A DNA stretch of 64,000 nucleotides, from contig NZ_MDGQ01000004.1 in assembly GCF_001747105.1 (NCBI RefSeq), positions 124,001 to 188,000 of the forward strand. Direction: 5' to 3'. The position numbers and the translations under genes are program-made. Position 1 is the first letter of the stretch. Every line of letters starts with the position of its first letter. Shown one piece after another: positions 34,101 through 42,662 of the stretch. Source of the DNA: Roseivirga misakiensis (GTDB taxonomy: Bacteria > Bacteroidota > Bacteroidia > Cytophagales > Cyclobacteriaceae). Under the pieces are notes generated by a model. It searched no databases. It was not told the origin of the DNA and worked only from the letters and a program-made list of their open reading frames with translations.

Positions 34101-35800
34101 TAGCCAGACGCAGAGGTTTTTCGTACCTCGAAATAGCTGTCGTTGCTATTGACAGTGCTTTGTAATGAACTTCTGGAAGTGGAACCATTGTAAGTTCCTG
34201 TCATCACAGGTCGGCCTAAATAGTCGTACTTTGTAAATACCCATTTACTATTGGTTGTTTGGGCTCCGTCCCTACTTAAGACCAGCCTATCTTGCTGATC
34301 GTAAACCATTTCGGATTTATTGGCGCCAGGTACCTTTTTAACTATCAATCGGTTTCTATGATCGTAATAATAATGGAAAAGTAACTCATTGGATTCTGTG
34401 CTATTAATGCTCCAATCATTAGAAATTCTGCTCACTGCCTTTGGTGGAATCACCGTTTTCAGATTGTTGTAGATATCATATACGTAATAAGTACTTAACC
34501 ACCCCGTATGATTGCTACTTGGGCTAGAGGCATCTTGAACCTTCTTTAAGATCATTCTTCCTAAAAAGTCCGTATACTCCAAAACCCTGCTTCCTTGTTC
34601 ATCAGTAGTTTCCACTACCGATAACTTATTGGCTGAATAATACCCAGCGTAGGTTGGCACAGAAGTTTCACCTGATCCAGCATTCCACCGGACCACGTAT
34701 TCGCTACTTGTATTTGTGCGATAATTCATGGAAACACCACGATTACTACCAGTCCATGGTTGACCAGGTGCCATTTGCTTAGTAGGTCGGTTGCCTGGTG
34801 AGCCATCCACTAAAGTCTTAGAATAGGCATAACCATCATCAGTACTACCATATTGGCTCAAGTAGAAGGTGTTTCGTTCGCTGGTTTTGTTGGTTTTATA
34901 TGTCCCGTTATTACCAGTTGATTTAAAAGGCAGCCATTGCTGTAAGTTTCTTCCTAAGTCATCATACTCACTGGTGGTTACTAAATCTCTCTGGTCAGGT
35001 GTAGCCCTCCAGTCTATACTTTGAATACCCCTACCCAAACCATCACTGTAAGAAGTATTTCGCAAAACCTCTGCCGGTGTACTTTGCGAAATGGCACTCG
35101 ATAGAGACGTATGTCCAGGCTCTTGAACAGTATAACTCTTCACGTAATTAAGCATCGGAGCACCTCCGCCACAATTATTTACGGTAGCGGTTGCTGCAAT
35201 TCTGGCGCTTTCGCAAGATGAGTTATAAGCAGCAGCGTATACCGTTTTAGAAACAGTACCATTGTGTGTATAAGTAGAACCTGTAGATAAAAGTGTCCCT
35301 CCAGAACTCGCGCTATACCACCGCACTGTGGTATTGGCCGATAGCACAATATTGGTATTCGGGCAGCCAGAGTTTGAAGTCGTTGTTGGTGCCGAAGGAC
35401 CATTAATAGTAATACTCAGCATACCTGGCAGCGTTGTACTCCCAACAATTTCAGCAATCAAAGAGCCAGAAGAGCTACTGCCCCAGTTTACAGTTGCCAT
35501 TGTATTGTTGGAACTAGTGATAGTGCCACCGAATGCTTCCCAAGTAACAGTTCCGCTACCCCCTGAAAGCGTATAGGTATGTGTAGTGCCACAGGTTACA
35601 TTTGTTGTACCAGAAATGGTAAGGCTACCGCCCGGACCACCTGGGCCACCGGGACCTCCAGGACCTTGGGCAGATAAGGAAAAACAAAGCACGCTTAGTA
35701 GTAACAAAGACATGCTGAATACTCTATTCAAATTACTGGTTAATTGGTATTTTGTATGATTAAAGCCTATCATGATTTTCTTATTTACTGTGTGCGACAT
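31112..35800 (-). CDS. RHS-repeat toxin with DUF6443-type core and polymorphic C-terminal tip
   Basis: The 1562-aa protein has a signal peptide near residues 28-45 (MSLLLLSVLCFSLSAQ). A short GPGG collagen-like repeat and a PKD/Ig-like region (about 60-215) follow, then a DUF6443-like segment (about 220-300: SDGLGRGIQSIDWRATPDQ). YD/RHS repeats run to the conserved core end GRFPSLDPIADQFAHVSPYN ... IDLWGLQ at about residue 1340. The variable tip is residues 1341-1562 (DNA 31112-31780). It contains RNAFRHALW (1411-1419) and NSHEG (1437-1441), resembling RHALW/DUF6973-like tips, and ends in a lysine-aspartate tail. Its start overlaps the upstream RHS gene's stop by 1 nt. Confidence 0.88.
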   Translation of the reverse strand: MSHTVNKKIMIGFNHTKYQLTSNLNRVFSMSLLLLSVLCFSLSAQGPGGPGGPGGPGGSLTISGTTNVTCGTTHTYTLSGGSGTVTWEAFGGTITSSNNTMATVNWGSSSSGSLIAEIVGSTTLPGMLSITINGPSAPTTTSNSGCPNTNIVLSANTTVRWYSASSGGTLLSTGSTYTHNGTVSKTVYAAAYNSSCESARIAATATVNNCGGGAPMLNYVKSYTVQEPGHTSLSSAISQSTPAEVLRNTSYSDGLGRGIQSIDWRATPDQRDLVTTSEYDDLGRNLQQWLPFKSTGNNGTYKTNKTSERNTFYLSQYGSTDDGYAYSKTLVDGSPGNRPTKQMAPGQPWTGSNRGVSMNYRTNTSSEYVVRWNAGSGETSVPTYAGYYSANKLSVVETTDEQGSRVLEYTDFLGRMILKKVQDASSPSSNHTGWLSTYYVYDIYNNLKTVIPPKAVSRISNDWSINSTESNELLFHYYYDHRNRLIVKKVPGANKSEMVYDQQDRLVLSRDGAQTTNSKWVFTKYDYLGRPVMTGTYNGSTSRSSLQSTVNSNDSYFEVRKTSASGYGLYHNYYVKVFTSLSSFNIESVTYYDDYSFTSKTFSSSYNSALSGGTYGETPASFAFTDGQVTGTKTKMIGQSTWTESVNFYDRKGRLIQIRSVNHKGGEDIVTNKYDFSGKVVRSYIHHKNPSADDFSEIRVIKQMTYDHAGRLTYVYHRNVNQESGYQTIVRNTYNALGQLSQKALGNYKQYVDHTYNIRGWLKQINNPSSLGSDYFAMKLKYNDASQATDMFNGNIAEIEWRSVGDSHLKRYEYAYDKSNRMTLASYDNLSNNTYDNDYTVDNVTYDPNGNIQTLRRRGRVLNSAKYIDNLNYDYNNGDIGNKLIEVTDTGVKGNIGDFMDNYNSTSEFRYDASGNMLRDYNKGITSDITYNRFNLPEYVNMGSGRTISYRYDASGVKLQKITNDNGTVVTTDYVGGFIYQNNNLQHFAHEEGRVRKNDQGNLAYDYVIRDHLGNARSTFTTESAPAIVYKATMESENDNQGNNIAAFEEQLFFGLDETRYTYSSANQSTLGDDGCTSCNEVSRTNGQISYNRVGAAIMLDVMPGDEIDMEAWAFNQGGISSGTSRISSSALVTALVNAFVPAGAGNELYTQTNSVFNGVSGYLTGGGGSGSTTPFAFLNYIVFDANFNRVSSGHRRVSSVTYAKHLLSLNNVNITQKGYIYIWVSNESNQNQNTYFDDIKVTHHKGSILQEDHYYPFGLSIAALSSTAPLSKPNQFKYNGKELDNDFNLGWYHYGARIYDSQLGRFPSLDPIADQFAHVSPYNYAENEPVGSIDLWGLQRWRVNGRERTSASSGFSEKLATAGAYIKHSKAARQVGKFKSGSTNISSVSARIARHAASGDNLSVGIGSERNAFRHALWSANITSQFGSETARDLTNSHEGIKINNSTSINMDADFKGDALLADNIVDLLNNTIGREISKNNEGLDAKGLANEVLNTFLNEGLWVAAVGEDGTVKISRQKITQGQFNSAQKVINGLTEGGFSKEDLEKMNPKKEDDDKDEKK

Positions 35801-38800
35801 TAGTTAGAGGTAGTTGCTTGGTACTTATACTGATAAGCTTGTAACACCTTGCCATCCAGATCTTTGACAAGTTCCAGGCGACCAAATTTGTCGTATTGGT
35901 ATTTCACCGCTATATGATTAGCATCAACCTGAGAAGTCACCCCGTACATGGGCGAGTAGGTATAGGTTGTCATTTGTGCATCAGCCGGGTAAATCCTGAC
36001 TTCATCGATGTAGGCACTACCCCCAATCGTGATAGAACTTACACCCGAAAATGTTTTTTCGTAATAACGCCAACCGTTAGCATTTAAGAAGGTGCCAGAA
36101 CTCGAAATGGTCGAACCGTTTACATAAACAGTACCACTTTTCGCGTAGTAACTAACCCTATACGTGATTCCACTACTAAGACCGGTTTTTTGAATTGACC
36201 CTGTAGACAAACGGTAATATTTGGTACCAGAAGGTGCATTGGCGTCGGTGTAGCTTGGGCCAGAGTATAAAAGATTTCCATGCCCATTTTGCTCAAAACT
36301 GGAGTAACCAATGTGGCTATTGCTGGTCGCCCCCACTACTTGAGCGGTTGGCAACTGATTATCATAGCCGTATATATAGCGTTGTTGTGCACCGCCATCT
36401 TTCGACACACCAAGCAAATTACCATGGCTATCATATTGATGAAAAGTAACTCTCGTTTCCAAGCTACCTGTCCCTTTGGCTGCCTCGATACTTGAAGGCA
36501 AGTAATAACCACTATAATTACCAAAATTGGTTCTAGTAGTGGATAGCTTTGTACTCCCCCTGTATTGTTCTTGCTGCACCACAGTACCTAACATATTTTT
36601 GCTACTTACCATAGCATTTAAATTGTTCCTTTCAGTGGTGGTCAATCCTGATAGACTCGATTGGTCATAAGGATAATAGTATCGCGTCTCATGTGTATTG
36701 TTTTCGCTATCCTTAGTCTGAGTCCTTGATACTTGAAAACGATTTGTTGATAAATCATCCCAGAAATTGGTCGTCTCCGTTGTAAATTGAGTAGAGTTGC
36801 TTCCTAAATTATAAGTTTTAGTAATTGTCTTCTGTAAATCAACTCGACCAGAATAGATGCGGTAACGTTTGAAATGGTTGTGAACACCTGGTTTCCAAAT
36901 AGCACCCTCTACTGAAGTGAAATTGAAAGGATAGTTCGCAGAAACTGTATTAGATGGGAAGTATGTATTTGTATCAAAAGGCTCCAGATTGCTACTAGGT
37001 GCTTCGTAAGTTCCCGCATAGATATTTTCGACCTCCTTTACTTTATGGTAGGTACTTCCTGTCCATCGATAATCAATCTGTTTAGTGAGCAAGCCACGAA
37101 TGTAATCTCTTGAATCTACCCTTGGATAAGGAAAGCTTCTGCCGGTAGTAACATTTCCTAAGGTCAGAAAACTTTCACCGTTCAGTGGAAAGTAGTAATA
37201 ACCATCATAAAAATCACTGTAATCGTCAGCTGTGGTAAAGTAATACTCAGTTTTACCATTGTTTGAAGAACCTATCGTACGAACAGTAACCTTACCGTAG
37301 CCAACTTCAGCACCATTTGTTGTCATCAGCGGTTGCGTAGAAGGAATAGTTCTTCTATAACCATTAGGTATCATATTTACATTTGGCGCAGAAGTAGACA
37401 AATTGAGTACTTCCTGACCACCATACTTCGGTTCATTGACTACATAACCAGTCGAATTGGACGACCCATTATCACCGTTAAGATTATAATAATATTCTCT
37501 TCTGACATCATTGGAAGCATCAATACCATCATGATCAACAATAGCATCGACGCGAAGGCCTCCAACATTTTTATTAGAACTAGAAGATGGGTCATACGCC
37601 ACATGTCCTTCAAAGGTAAATGCCGTATGCCCTCCTGTAGGATAGGTTACTTTGGTGAGTACACCCGCCTGTGCATGAGATGCACTCGGATCTCTATCGG
37701 CGGTACCCATGGAGGCTGTTCTCAGAATTGACCAACCATCGTAATAAGATACAGTTTGGAAAGGTTCTGGACTGGTATTTCCAGTTTTACCATTATAGTA
37801 ACCCCAATGATCTTGCGCAAAAGAGTATCTACTCGGAAGGTAATAATTTGTATTGTATGTAAATACATGACCAGGATTACTTGTCACGCCATCATTTCCA
37901 AATTCCTTAACCTCATCTAACCTAAGCCTTCTTTCAAAATCACCGGTGTTCAGCCCTTGAAAAGTTATATTCGTTGTTGAAGAATTGATGGATGCAGTTC
38001 CTGTAGGTGTAAAATAGCTGTAGTAAAACTGAAACTTCTTTACCAAGACATTATTCTCATCTTTCACCTCAATATTGTCTAAACGGTAATCATTTAAATG
38101 GTCTTGACGCTTTACCGTCGAGCGATTGAAGAGTATTTTTCCATGATCAAAACTGATTTCCTTAATTCTTTTGGCCTCCGTATAACTCCATGATTTCCGC
38201 ATGTGCTGTGGTCCAAACCATACACCCAAAGGCAATTCGCTAAGCGGGTAGTAGCTAACATTTTTCAATTGATTGGTTGTTCCACTCCAGTCATGGTAAG
38301 TAAGGGTCATGAGCGAATATCCATCTTGATTTTTTACTTGCGTCAAGTACCAGCTACTCGTGTAGTAACTAATTGCGGCTTGGTTTTCTCCGACTTCAAA
38401 AGATTTACTTCTTTCCTGTTCTGCAAAAACATAAACAGTACCGCTGGCACTGGTGATTTCGAATCGTGTCACAACATTACCAGCAAAGATTGGAGTAATC
38501 TTCGCGTTAGATTTTACTTTTTCAACAACTTGTTTTGACTTGTTGATATAAAATGTACCACTCATGCCCCCCGCATTGTAGTTGTACTCATCTGGTTCTG
38601 CATCAAGGTCACCATCAGCATAATCTTGATAAAGGGCAATAGTAGAACTACTCAAATTGGGCAGCGCTGCTAGGGCTTGATACCCTCCACCTAAATCATC
38701 AGCTCTACCTCTAACAGTTCTAGAAACCACACCGCCAGCATTCAGGCTCCAACCAAGACCTACCCATGGGGCTATTTGTTCTACTTTAATTCCGCCAAAG

Positions 38801-39045
38801 CCAGAATAAGATAAACTGACAGGAAGACTGTAGCCTTTTGAACTGGCCGTATGAATGGGAATAGAAAGAGAAGGGGAGCCAGTATAGAAGTTAACTCCGG
38901 TATTTCCATAACCAACAATCGACGCCGCCTCTGGTGATGGAGGAATTACATTCGGCATTTCTTGGCCTAGCATTGGAACTACTGAAAGCGCACTCATAGC
39001 TAAAATCAGTGTGCTTTTAAGAAAATTCTTGAAAACGGTTTTCAT
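35800..39045 (-). CDS. RHS-repeat companion protein
   Basis: The 1081-aa protein has a Sec signal peptide (MKTVFKNFLKSTLILAMSAL, cleaved after MLGQ). The N-terminal part has SpvB/TcdB-like features: VGYGNTGVNFYTGSPSLSIP and APWVGLGWSLNAGGVVSRTV. YD-type repeats reach the C-terminus (YQYDKFGRLELVKDLDGK). There is no RHS-core end motif and no tip, so it is the non-toxic half of a two-gene RHS shell, analogous in plan to the TcB part of TcB/TcC cages. It overlaps the toxin gene by 1 nt (TAATG) and follows the outer-membrane-protein gene by 18 nt. Confidence 0.85.
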   Translation of the reverse strand: MKTVFKNFLKSTLILAMSALSVVPMLGQEMPNVIPPSPEAASIVGYGNTGVNFYTGSPSLSIPIHTASSKGYSLPVSLSYSGFGGIKVEQIAPWVGLGWSLNAGGVVSRTVRGRADDLGGGYQALAALPNLSSSTIALYQDYADGDLDAEPDEYNYNAGGMSGTFYINKSKQVVEKVKSNAKITPIFAGNVVTRFEITSASGTVYVFAEQERSKSFEVGENQAAISYYTSSWYLTQVKNQDGYSLMTLTYHDWSGTTNQLKNVSYYPLSELPLGVWFGPQHMRKSWSYTEAKRIKEISFDHGKILFNRSTVKRQDHLNDYRLDNIEVKDENNVLVKKFQFYYSYFTPTGTASINSSTTNITFQGLNTGDFERRLRLDEVKEFGNDGVTSNPGHVFTYNTNYYLPSRYSFAQDHWGYYNGKTGNTSPEPFQTVSYYDGWSILRTASMGTADRDPSASHAQAGVLTKVTYPTGGHTAFTFEGHVAYDPSSSSNKNVGGLRVDAIVDHDGIDASNDVRREYYYNLNGDNGSSNSTGYVVNEPKYGGQEVLNLSTSAPNVNMIPNGYRRTIPSTQPLMTTNGAEVGYGKVTVRTIGSSNNGKTEYYFTTADDYSDFYDGYYYFPLNGESFLTLGNVTTGRSFPYPRVDSRDYIRGLLTKQIDYRWTGSTYHKVKEVENIYAGTYEAPSSNLEPFDTNTYFPSNTVSANYPFNFTSVEGAIWKPGVHNHFKRYRIYSGRVDLQKTITKTYNLGSNSTQFTTETTNFWDDLSTNRFQVSRTQTKDSENNTHETRYYYPYDQSSLSGLTTTERNNLNAMVSSKNMLGTVVQQEQYRGSTKLSTTRTNFGNYSGYYLPSSIEAAKGTGSLETRVTFHQYDSHGNLLGVSKDGGAQQRYIYGYDNQLPTAQVVGATSNSHIGYSSFEQNGHGNLLYSGPSYTDANAPSGTKYYRLSTGSIQKTGLSSGITYRVSYYAKSGTVYVNGSTISSSGTFLNANGWRYYEKTFSGVSSITIGGSAYIDEVRIYPADAQMTTYTYSPMYGVTSQVDANHIAVKYQYDKFGRLELVKDLDGKVLQAYQYKYQATTSN

Positions 39046-39063
39046 ATAAGTGTGTTAGTGTGA

Positions 39064-40368
39064 TTAGTTATTTCGATTGTTGAAAAACAGACCAAATCGA
39101 ACTACCAGTGGATTATTATACTGGCTATTCGGCTGATTTAAGTCATATAAAATGGCAAAGCGCGCTACGGTCTTTTTGCCTAAAGATTGGTTTTTACCTA
39201 AACCAATGAGCGCTGTGGATCGCCAAGGTATCGACCCTGGGAACTCATTGTTATTAATAGATTCTCTGTGTGAAGTTTCTCCTTTATACCCCTCAAAGGC
39301 TCCCTCTATGAAAAAGCCTTTCCAGATTGAAAAATCTAGGTAGGTGCGATACCCCCAGCCGAGAGAACTTAAATCTATCTCATCTAATGCGGTACCAAGA
39401 TTTGATCTGTAAGAAAGACCGACACCTAACTCTAATTTAGGACTTATAGCAACTCCTAAATTCAAGGCAATATCTAAAGAGGCAGGACGATCTCTATTGA
39501 GAGAAAAATTACCTCCGTAAACAAGTCTTTCGGCCAATGAGAAAGAAGGTGATTCACCATCTAAAAACTCTAAAGCGTCTCCCTCGGTAAAGTCTGAATA
39601 TTTTTGCTTGAGTTGTTCGACTTCAGAAGTCGCAGAAGCCAATTTTTCAGTAATCAATTGACCAATCTCTTCTTCGGTTCCGCCAAATCGATCTTGCAAA
39701 ACTTCTTTGATAAATTCTCCAGTTTGAAAATTCTGAGCGTTATCTCTCAATGAAGATGCCTCTAAAGCTTTACCATTCAAATATTCCTCCTTTAATGCCT
39801 TTACTGTTGGATGATTCGATATGTAACTTTCAAGCGATTTGTCCAGATTCTGAATCTTGGTTTTGTATTGATTAACAATTCCCAAATACTCCTCCTTTTT
39901 CGCCAACAGAGATTCAGGAATCTCAATGCCATTGGTCTGTTTCAAATCTTCTAGCCAATGTTGGTTAGATTCGAATAGGTCGAGTTCGACTTTGAGCTCC
40001 TCTATTTGCTTGTTCAGAAGAATGGCTTCTTCTTGACCCATGGCAAATTCGTACTCAGATTGTAATTCATTAAGTTCTTCCCGAAGTGGTGATATTTGAC
40101 CAAGACTATCTAACACCTTAAGGCTATCGATAGACCCAGCATTTTTGCTAGCAATAGAATCTTTGCTCAGACTGCCTTTTTGATCCAAGACCAACAAATC
40201 TCTACCGAGTTCAGTGTTGACTTTTCTCATTTTACTCAACAACCGATTCAATACCTTAGTCTTTGGTTTCCAATCTGGCACAGATTGACCAAGTAAAGGT
40301 GGACTAGCGATAGTCACCAAAAGAAAAGTAACTAACAAGTACTTCATCAAATGAGACACTCGACTCAT
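39064..40368 (-). CDS. Outer-membrane beta-barrel protein with periplasmic coiled coil
   Basis: The 434-aa protein has a signal peptide (MKYLLVTFLLVTIASPPLLG near residues 8-27). A long helical, coiled-coil region covers about 35-260 (LREELNELQSEYEFAMGQEE, QIEELKVELDLFESNQHWLE). The C-terminal portion (about 280-434) is of beta strands that end in a terminal strand FGLFFNNR. This suggests a barrel with a periplasmic rod. Its start overlaps the LolA-like gene by 4 nt and it precedes the two RHS genes. It may be a dedicated surface display or export partner. No named family is assigned. Confidence 0.7.
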   Translation of the reverse strand: MSRVSHLMKYLLVTFLLVTIASPPLLGQSVPDWKPKTKVLNRLLSKMRKVNTELGRDLLVLDQKGSLSKDSIASKNAGSIDSLKVLDSLGQISPLREELNELQSEYEFAMGQEEAILLNKQIEELKVELDLFESNQHWLEDLKQTNGIEIPESLLAKKEEYLGIVNQYKTKIQNLDKSLESYISNHPTVKALKEEYLNGKALEASSLRDNAQNFQTGEFIKEVLQDRFGGTEEEIGQLITEKLASATSEVEQLKQKYSDFTEGDALEFLDGESPSFSLAERLVYGGNFSLNRDRPASLDIALNLGVAISPKLELGVGLSYRSNLGTALDEIDLSSLGWGYRTYLDFSIWKGFFIEGAFEGYKGETSHRESINNNEFPGSIPWRSTALIGLGKNQSLGKKTVARFAILYDLNQPNSQYNNPLVVRFGLFFNNRNN

Positions 40369-41081
40369 TGACGGCTAGTAAAGAAACTGTTGCTGACCCT
40401 TATACCTAGTTCTACATTACTGAGGATATAAGTTTCATCAAATTCGTTACCGTTTGGCATGGTAACCTTAATATTCTGTCGCATGGGTAGGGTTACTCCA
40501 TCAACAGTTTCGTAACCTTTGAAATTAGTTACTGTAACTTTCTTTTTACCATTATTTCTTGTTACAACTTCCCTGTGGCGGACTGGCAGCCAAGTCTCAG
40601 AATCAATCCATAGTATAGATTTCTTGTTCCCCTCCTCTGATTTTATTCTCACTAAGTTTCTGCCAGCTTCAGTTGTTCTTTCTTCAAAAGTGGCTCCCTC
40701 ATCTAGGTCTAGAATTTTTAACAAACCCTTAATTAAATGTTGTCTGTTAAGATTCTTTTTTGTCTGAGTCGAAGTGATTTCTTTGGTATTAAACCCAACT
40801 TCCATCATATAGGACGAACCATTCCTAATAAGTGACAACTGTCCGCTCTCTTGTTGGATATCCGCTCGGATTTTGTTGTTGCCTTTTGCAGTCACGCGAA
40901 CGCTTTGAGAACCGTCCTGGTGCTTTTGAATAAGGTCAAACTGAATAGTTTTCTTCTCCTCTAGTACTTCAGTACCAAGAGCCTGGTTTGTCTGACTTAA
41001 TATATCAGCAATGGTTTGAGCTTTTAAAACAGCACTTGCCGCTAACATAGCTATGAACAAAGTCAACTTCCTCGTCATCAT
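40365..41081 (-). CDS. LolA-like periplasmic protein
   Basis: The 238-aa protein has a signal peptide (KLTLFIAMLAASAVLKAQ). It has the alternating-strand pattern of the LolA/outer-membrane lipoprotein-sorting superfamily (IQFDLIQKHQDGSQSVRVTA, SILWIDSETWLPVRHREV, YETVDGVTLPMRQNIKV). It is the promoter-proximal gene of the RHS operon. A chaperone or lipid/lipoprotein carrier role for the downstream RHS proteins or the immunity lipoprotein is a reasonable inference. The first two codons are both ATG, so the start could shift by one. Confidence 0.65.
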   Translation of the reverse strand: MMTRKLTLFIAMLAASAVLKAQTIADILSQTNQALGTEVLEEKKTIQFDLIQKHQDGSQSVRVTAKGNNKIRADIQQESGQLSLIRNGSSYMMEVGFNTKEITSTQTKKNLNRQHLIKGLLKILDLDEGATFEERTTEAGRNLVRIKSEEGNKKSILWIDSETWLPVRHREVVTRNNGKKKVTVTNFKGYETVDGVTLPMRQNIKVTMPNGNEFDETYILSNVELGIRVSNSFFTSRQ

Positions 41082-41524
41082 TAATCGTTTTGGTTGATAG
41101 AAAAGTGTAAGTGTCTAAATATCATCCCACCTATTAAGGTTATTTGGGACTAATATTTCCACACTGAAGTAAACATAAATATATTTTTTAATTTTTCATC
41201 TTTTAAATATGATTTAAGTCTGTTTATAGTATTAATTTATTATTATCAATTTTATTTTTAAACTGTATAAACTGTATTTATGTATTTGAAACACATATAT
41301 GTGTATTTCAAATACATACAGATGCTTAAAATCATCAACACACTTTAACTACTTTTTATATAAGGCGAATGCCCTTATGGGCTCAATACTATTATCTCAA
41401 GAGAAAAGAATGATGGGAATCAGGAGACGTAAAGAAAGAATGCCAACAAAATGCATTTGAAATAGCGCGTCATCCCGACTTCTATTGGATGGTTGTTTGA
41501 GTAAGAAGGATTTTTAGACAATGA
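41082..41524. other. Regulatory gap upstream of the RHS operon
   Basis: About 440 bases, strongly A+T-rich in the middle, have no ORF. The gap holds the long inverted repeat at 41279-41318 and short direct repeats of AAACTGTAT at its left edge. The RHS operon promoter should be in the part nearest 41081. Confidence 0.5.
41279..41318. promoter_or_regulatory. Long near-perfect inverted repeat upstream of the RHS operon
   Basis: A left arm of 19 nt (TATGTATTTGAAACACATA) directly abuts a right arm of 21 nt that is its reverse complement apart from a 2-nt bulge. There is no unpaired loop. It lies about 200 bp upstream of the LolA-like gene. It could be an operator for a dimeric regulator or a cruciform. 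Confidence 0.5.
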
Positions 41525-42634
41525 TTAACCCAGCTTCTCCGTAAAATACTGCCTCGGAGATGTCCCCATTATCTTTTTGAATGACTTATTGAAGGTGGTT
41601 TTGGAATTAAAACCTGCCTCTTGTGCTAAACCGAAGAAAGTAAGTGTTTTAGCTTTTTCGGTACTTGCTAATGCAATGAACTCTTTGATTCGGAAATAAT
41701 TCACATACTCGAAAAAGTTCATACCAATCTGCTCATTGAGTAAGCGCGCTACATCAGGACTATTGACTCCGAGCATTTCAGCAAGATCTGCCTTCATTAA
41801 ATTTCTGTTGAGATAAGGCTTTTTCTCAGTCATGACTTTTTCAAGCTTAGTCTTTAACATCTCCAGTTCAGTTAGCGACAGTTTCGACTGAATATACTTC
41901 TTGGGAGTCATCAAATGCCCTACCTTAAAAATCGATGGCTCCTTAATGTTGTAATAAGAAATAAACAGAATTATATAGGCAATGGCAAGCCAGATAAATG
42001 GACGAACCTCACGTTCTAGCCAGCTTTGTCCAAAGGCTCCAACAAGGTAAATGGTCAGCCAAACTAACAAACAAGCACCAACAGAAACCAGGAAGCTTTT
42101 AAGAAAACGTAACTTGACGGCAAAACTCAACTCATCCATAGTTGAACGAGTAAAGTCTCGATATAATCTAACGCTCAGTGCCCAATAGCATCCGTTGACT
42201 AAAAGTCCAGCACCCATAAATATCACAACAGCCCAATACAATTGTCCATTTTGCAACCTTTCTTGAATCAGCGCAGAAGACGAAAACATGTAATAACTTG
42301 AAAAAACGATCGCATAGACGAATGCTGGTAAATAATGGACTAAATCTGCCTTACTCAATCGCTTCACCGTTAGTGAATACCTTGTAAAAAGGTATACCGT
42401 TGGCCCGAACAAAAAGGTCGCATATTCCGATAAAGCGATCAGACGGTAGGTTCCTCCAAATAAACCCAAAGCATATAAAGTTCTTCCAAGCAAACCGATA
42501 AACAGCACTACTAAAAGAACAACCAGGTAAGGGTTGATATTCGTTCTAGCTTTTGATGAAAAAGCATAAATTCCGAGCAGGAATACGCATTGCAAAAAGC
42601 CGAAATACACCAATTGGTTTAATAGGATATCCAT
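41525..42634 (-). CDS. AraC-family regulator with N-terminal membrane domain
   Basis: The protein is 369 aa from the ATG at 42634. An upstream TTG at 42676 would overlap the preceding gene and add 14 residues. About seven hydrophobic helices span residues 1-235 (LLNQLVYFGFLQCVFLLGI, IWLAIAYIILFISYY). A C-terminal AraC domain with two HTH motifs (LMKADLAEMLGVNSPDVARL, GLAQEAGFNSKTTFNKSFKK, GTSPRQYF) covers about 270-369. This membrane-bound type is common in Bacteroidota, and the signal is unknown. It lies 28 nt after the NIPSNAP-like gene, so the two are probably co-transcribed. It also lies upstream of the RHS operon. Confidence 0.88.
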   Translation of the reverse strand: MDILLNQLVYFGFLQCVFLLGIYAFSSKARTNINPYLVVLLVVLFIGLLGRTLYALGLFGGTYRLIALSEYATFLFGPTVYLFTRYSLTVKRLSKADLVHYLPAFVYAIVFSSYYMFSSSALIQERLQNGQLYWAVVIFMGAGLLVNGCYWALSVRLYRDFTRSTMDELSFAVKLRFLKSFLVSVGACLLVWLTIYLVGAFGQSWLEREVRPFIWLAIAYIILFISYYNIKEPSIFKVGHLMTPKKYIQSKLSLTELEMLKTKLEKVMTEKKPYLNRNLMKADLAEMLGVNSPDVARLLNEQIGMNFFEYVNYFRIKEFIALASTEKAKTLTFFGLAQEAGFNSKTTFNKSFKKIMGTSPRQYFTEKLG

Positions 42635-42662
42635 ACCGCTGATCAAATTAAAGGAAAGAAGA

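Noticed and set aside
33242-37862. Several plus-strand frames inside the two RHS genes
   Set aside because: The minus-strand RHS proteins are continuous and full of YD-type repeats, so these frames are by-products.
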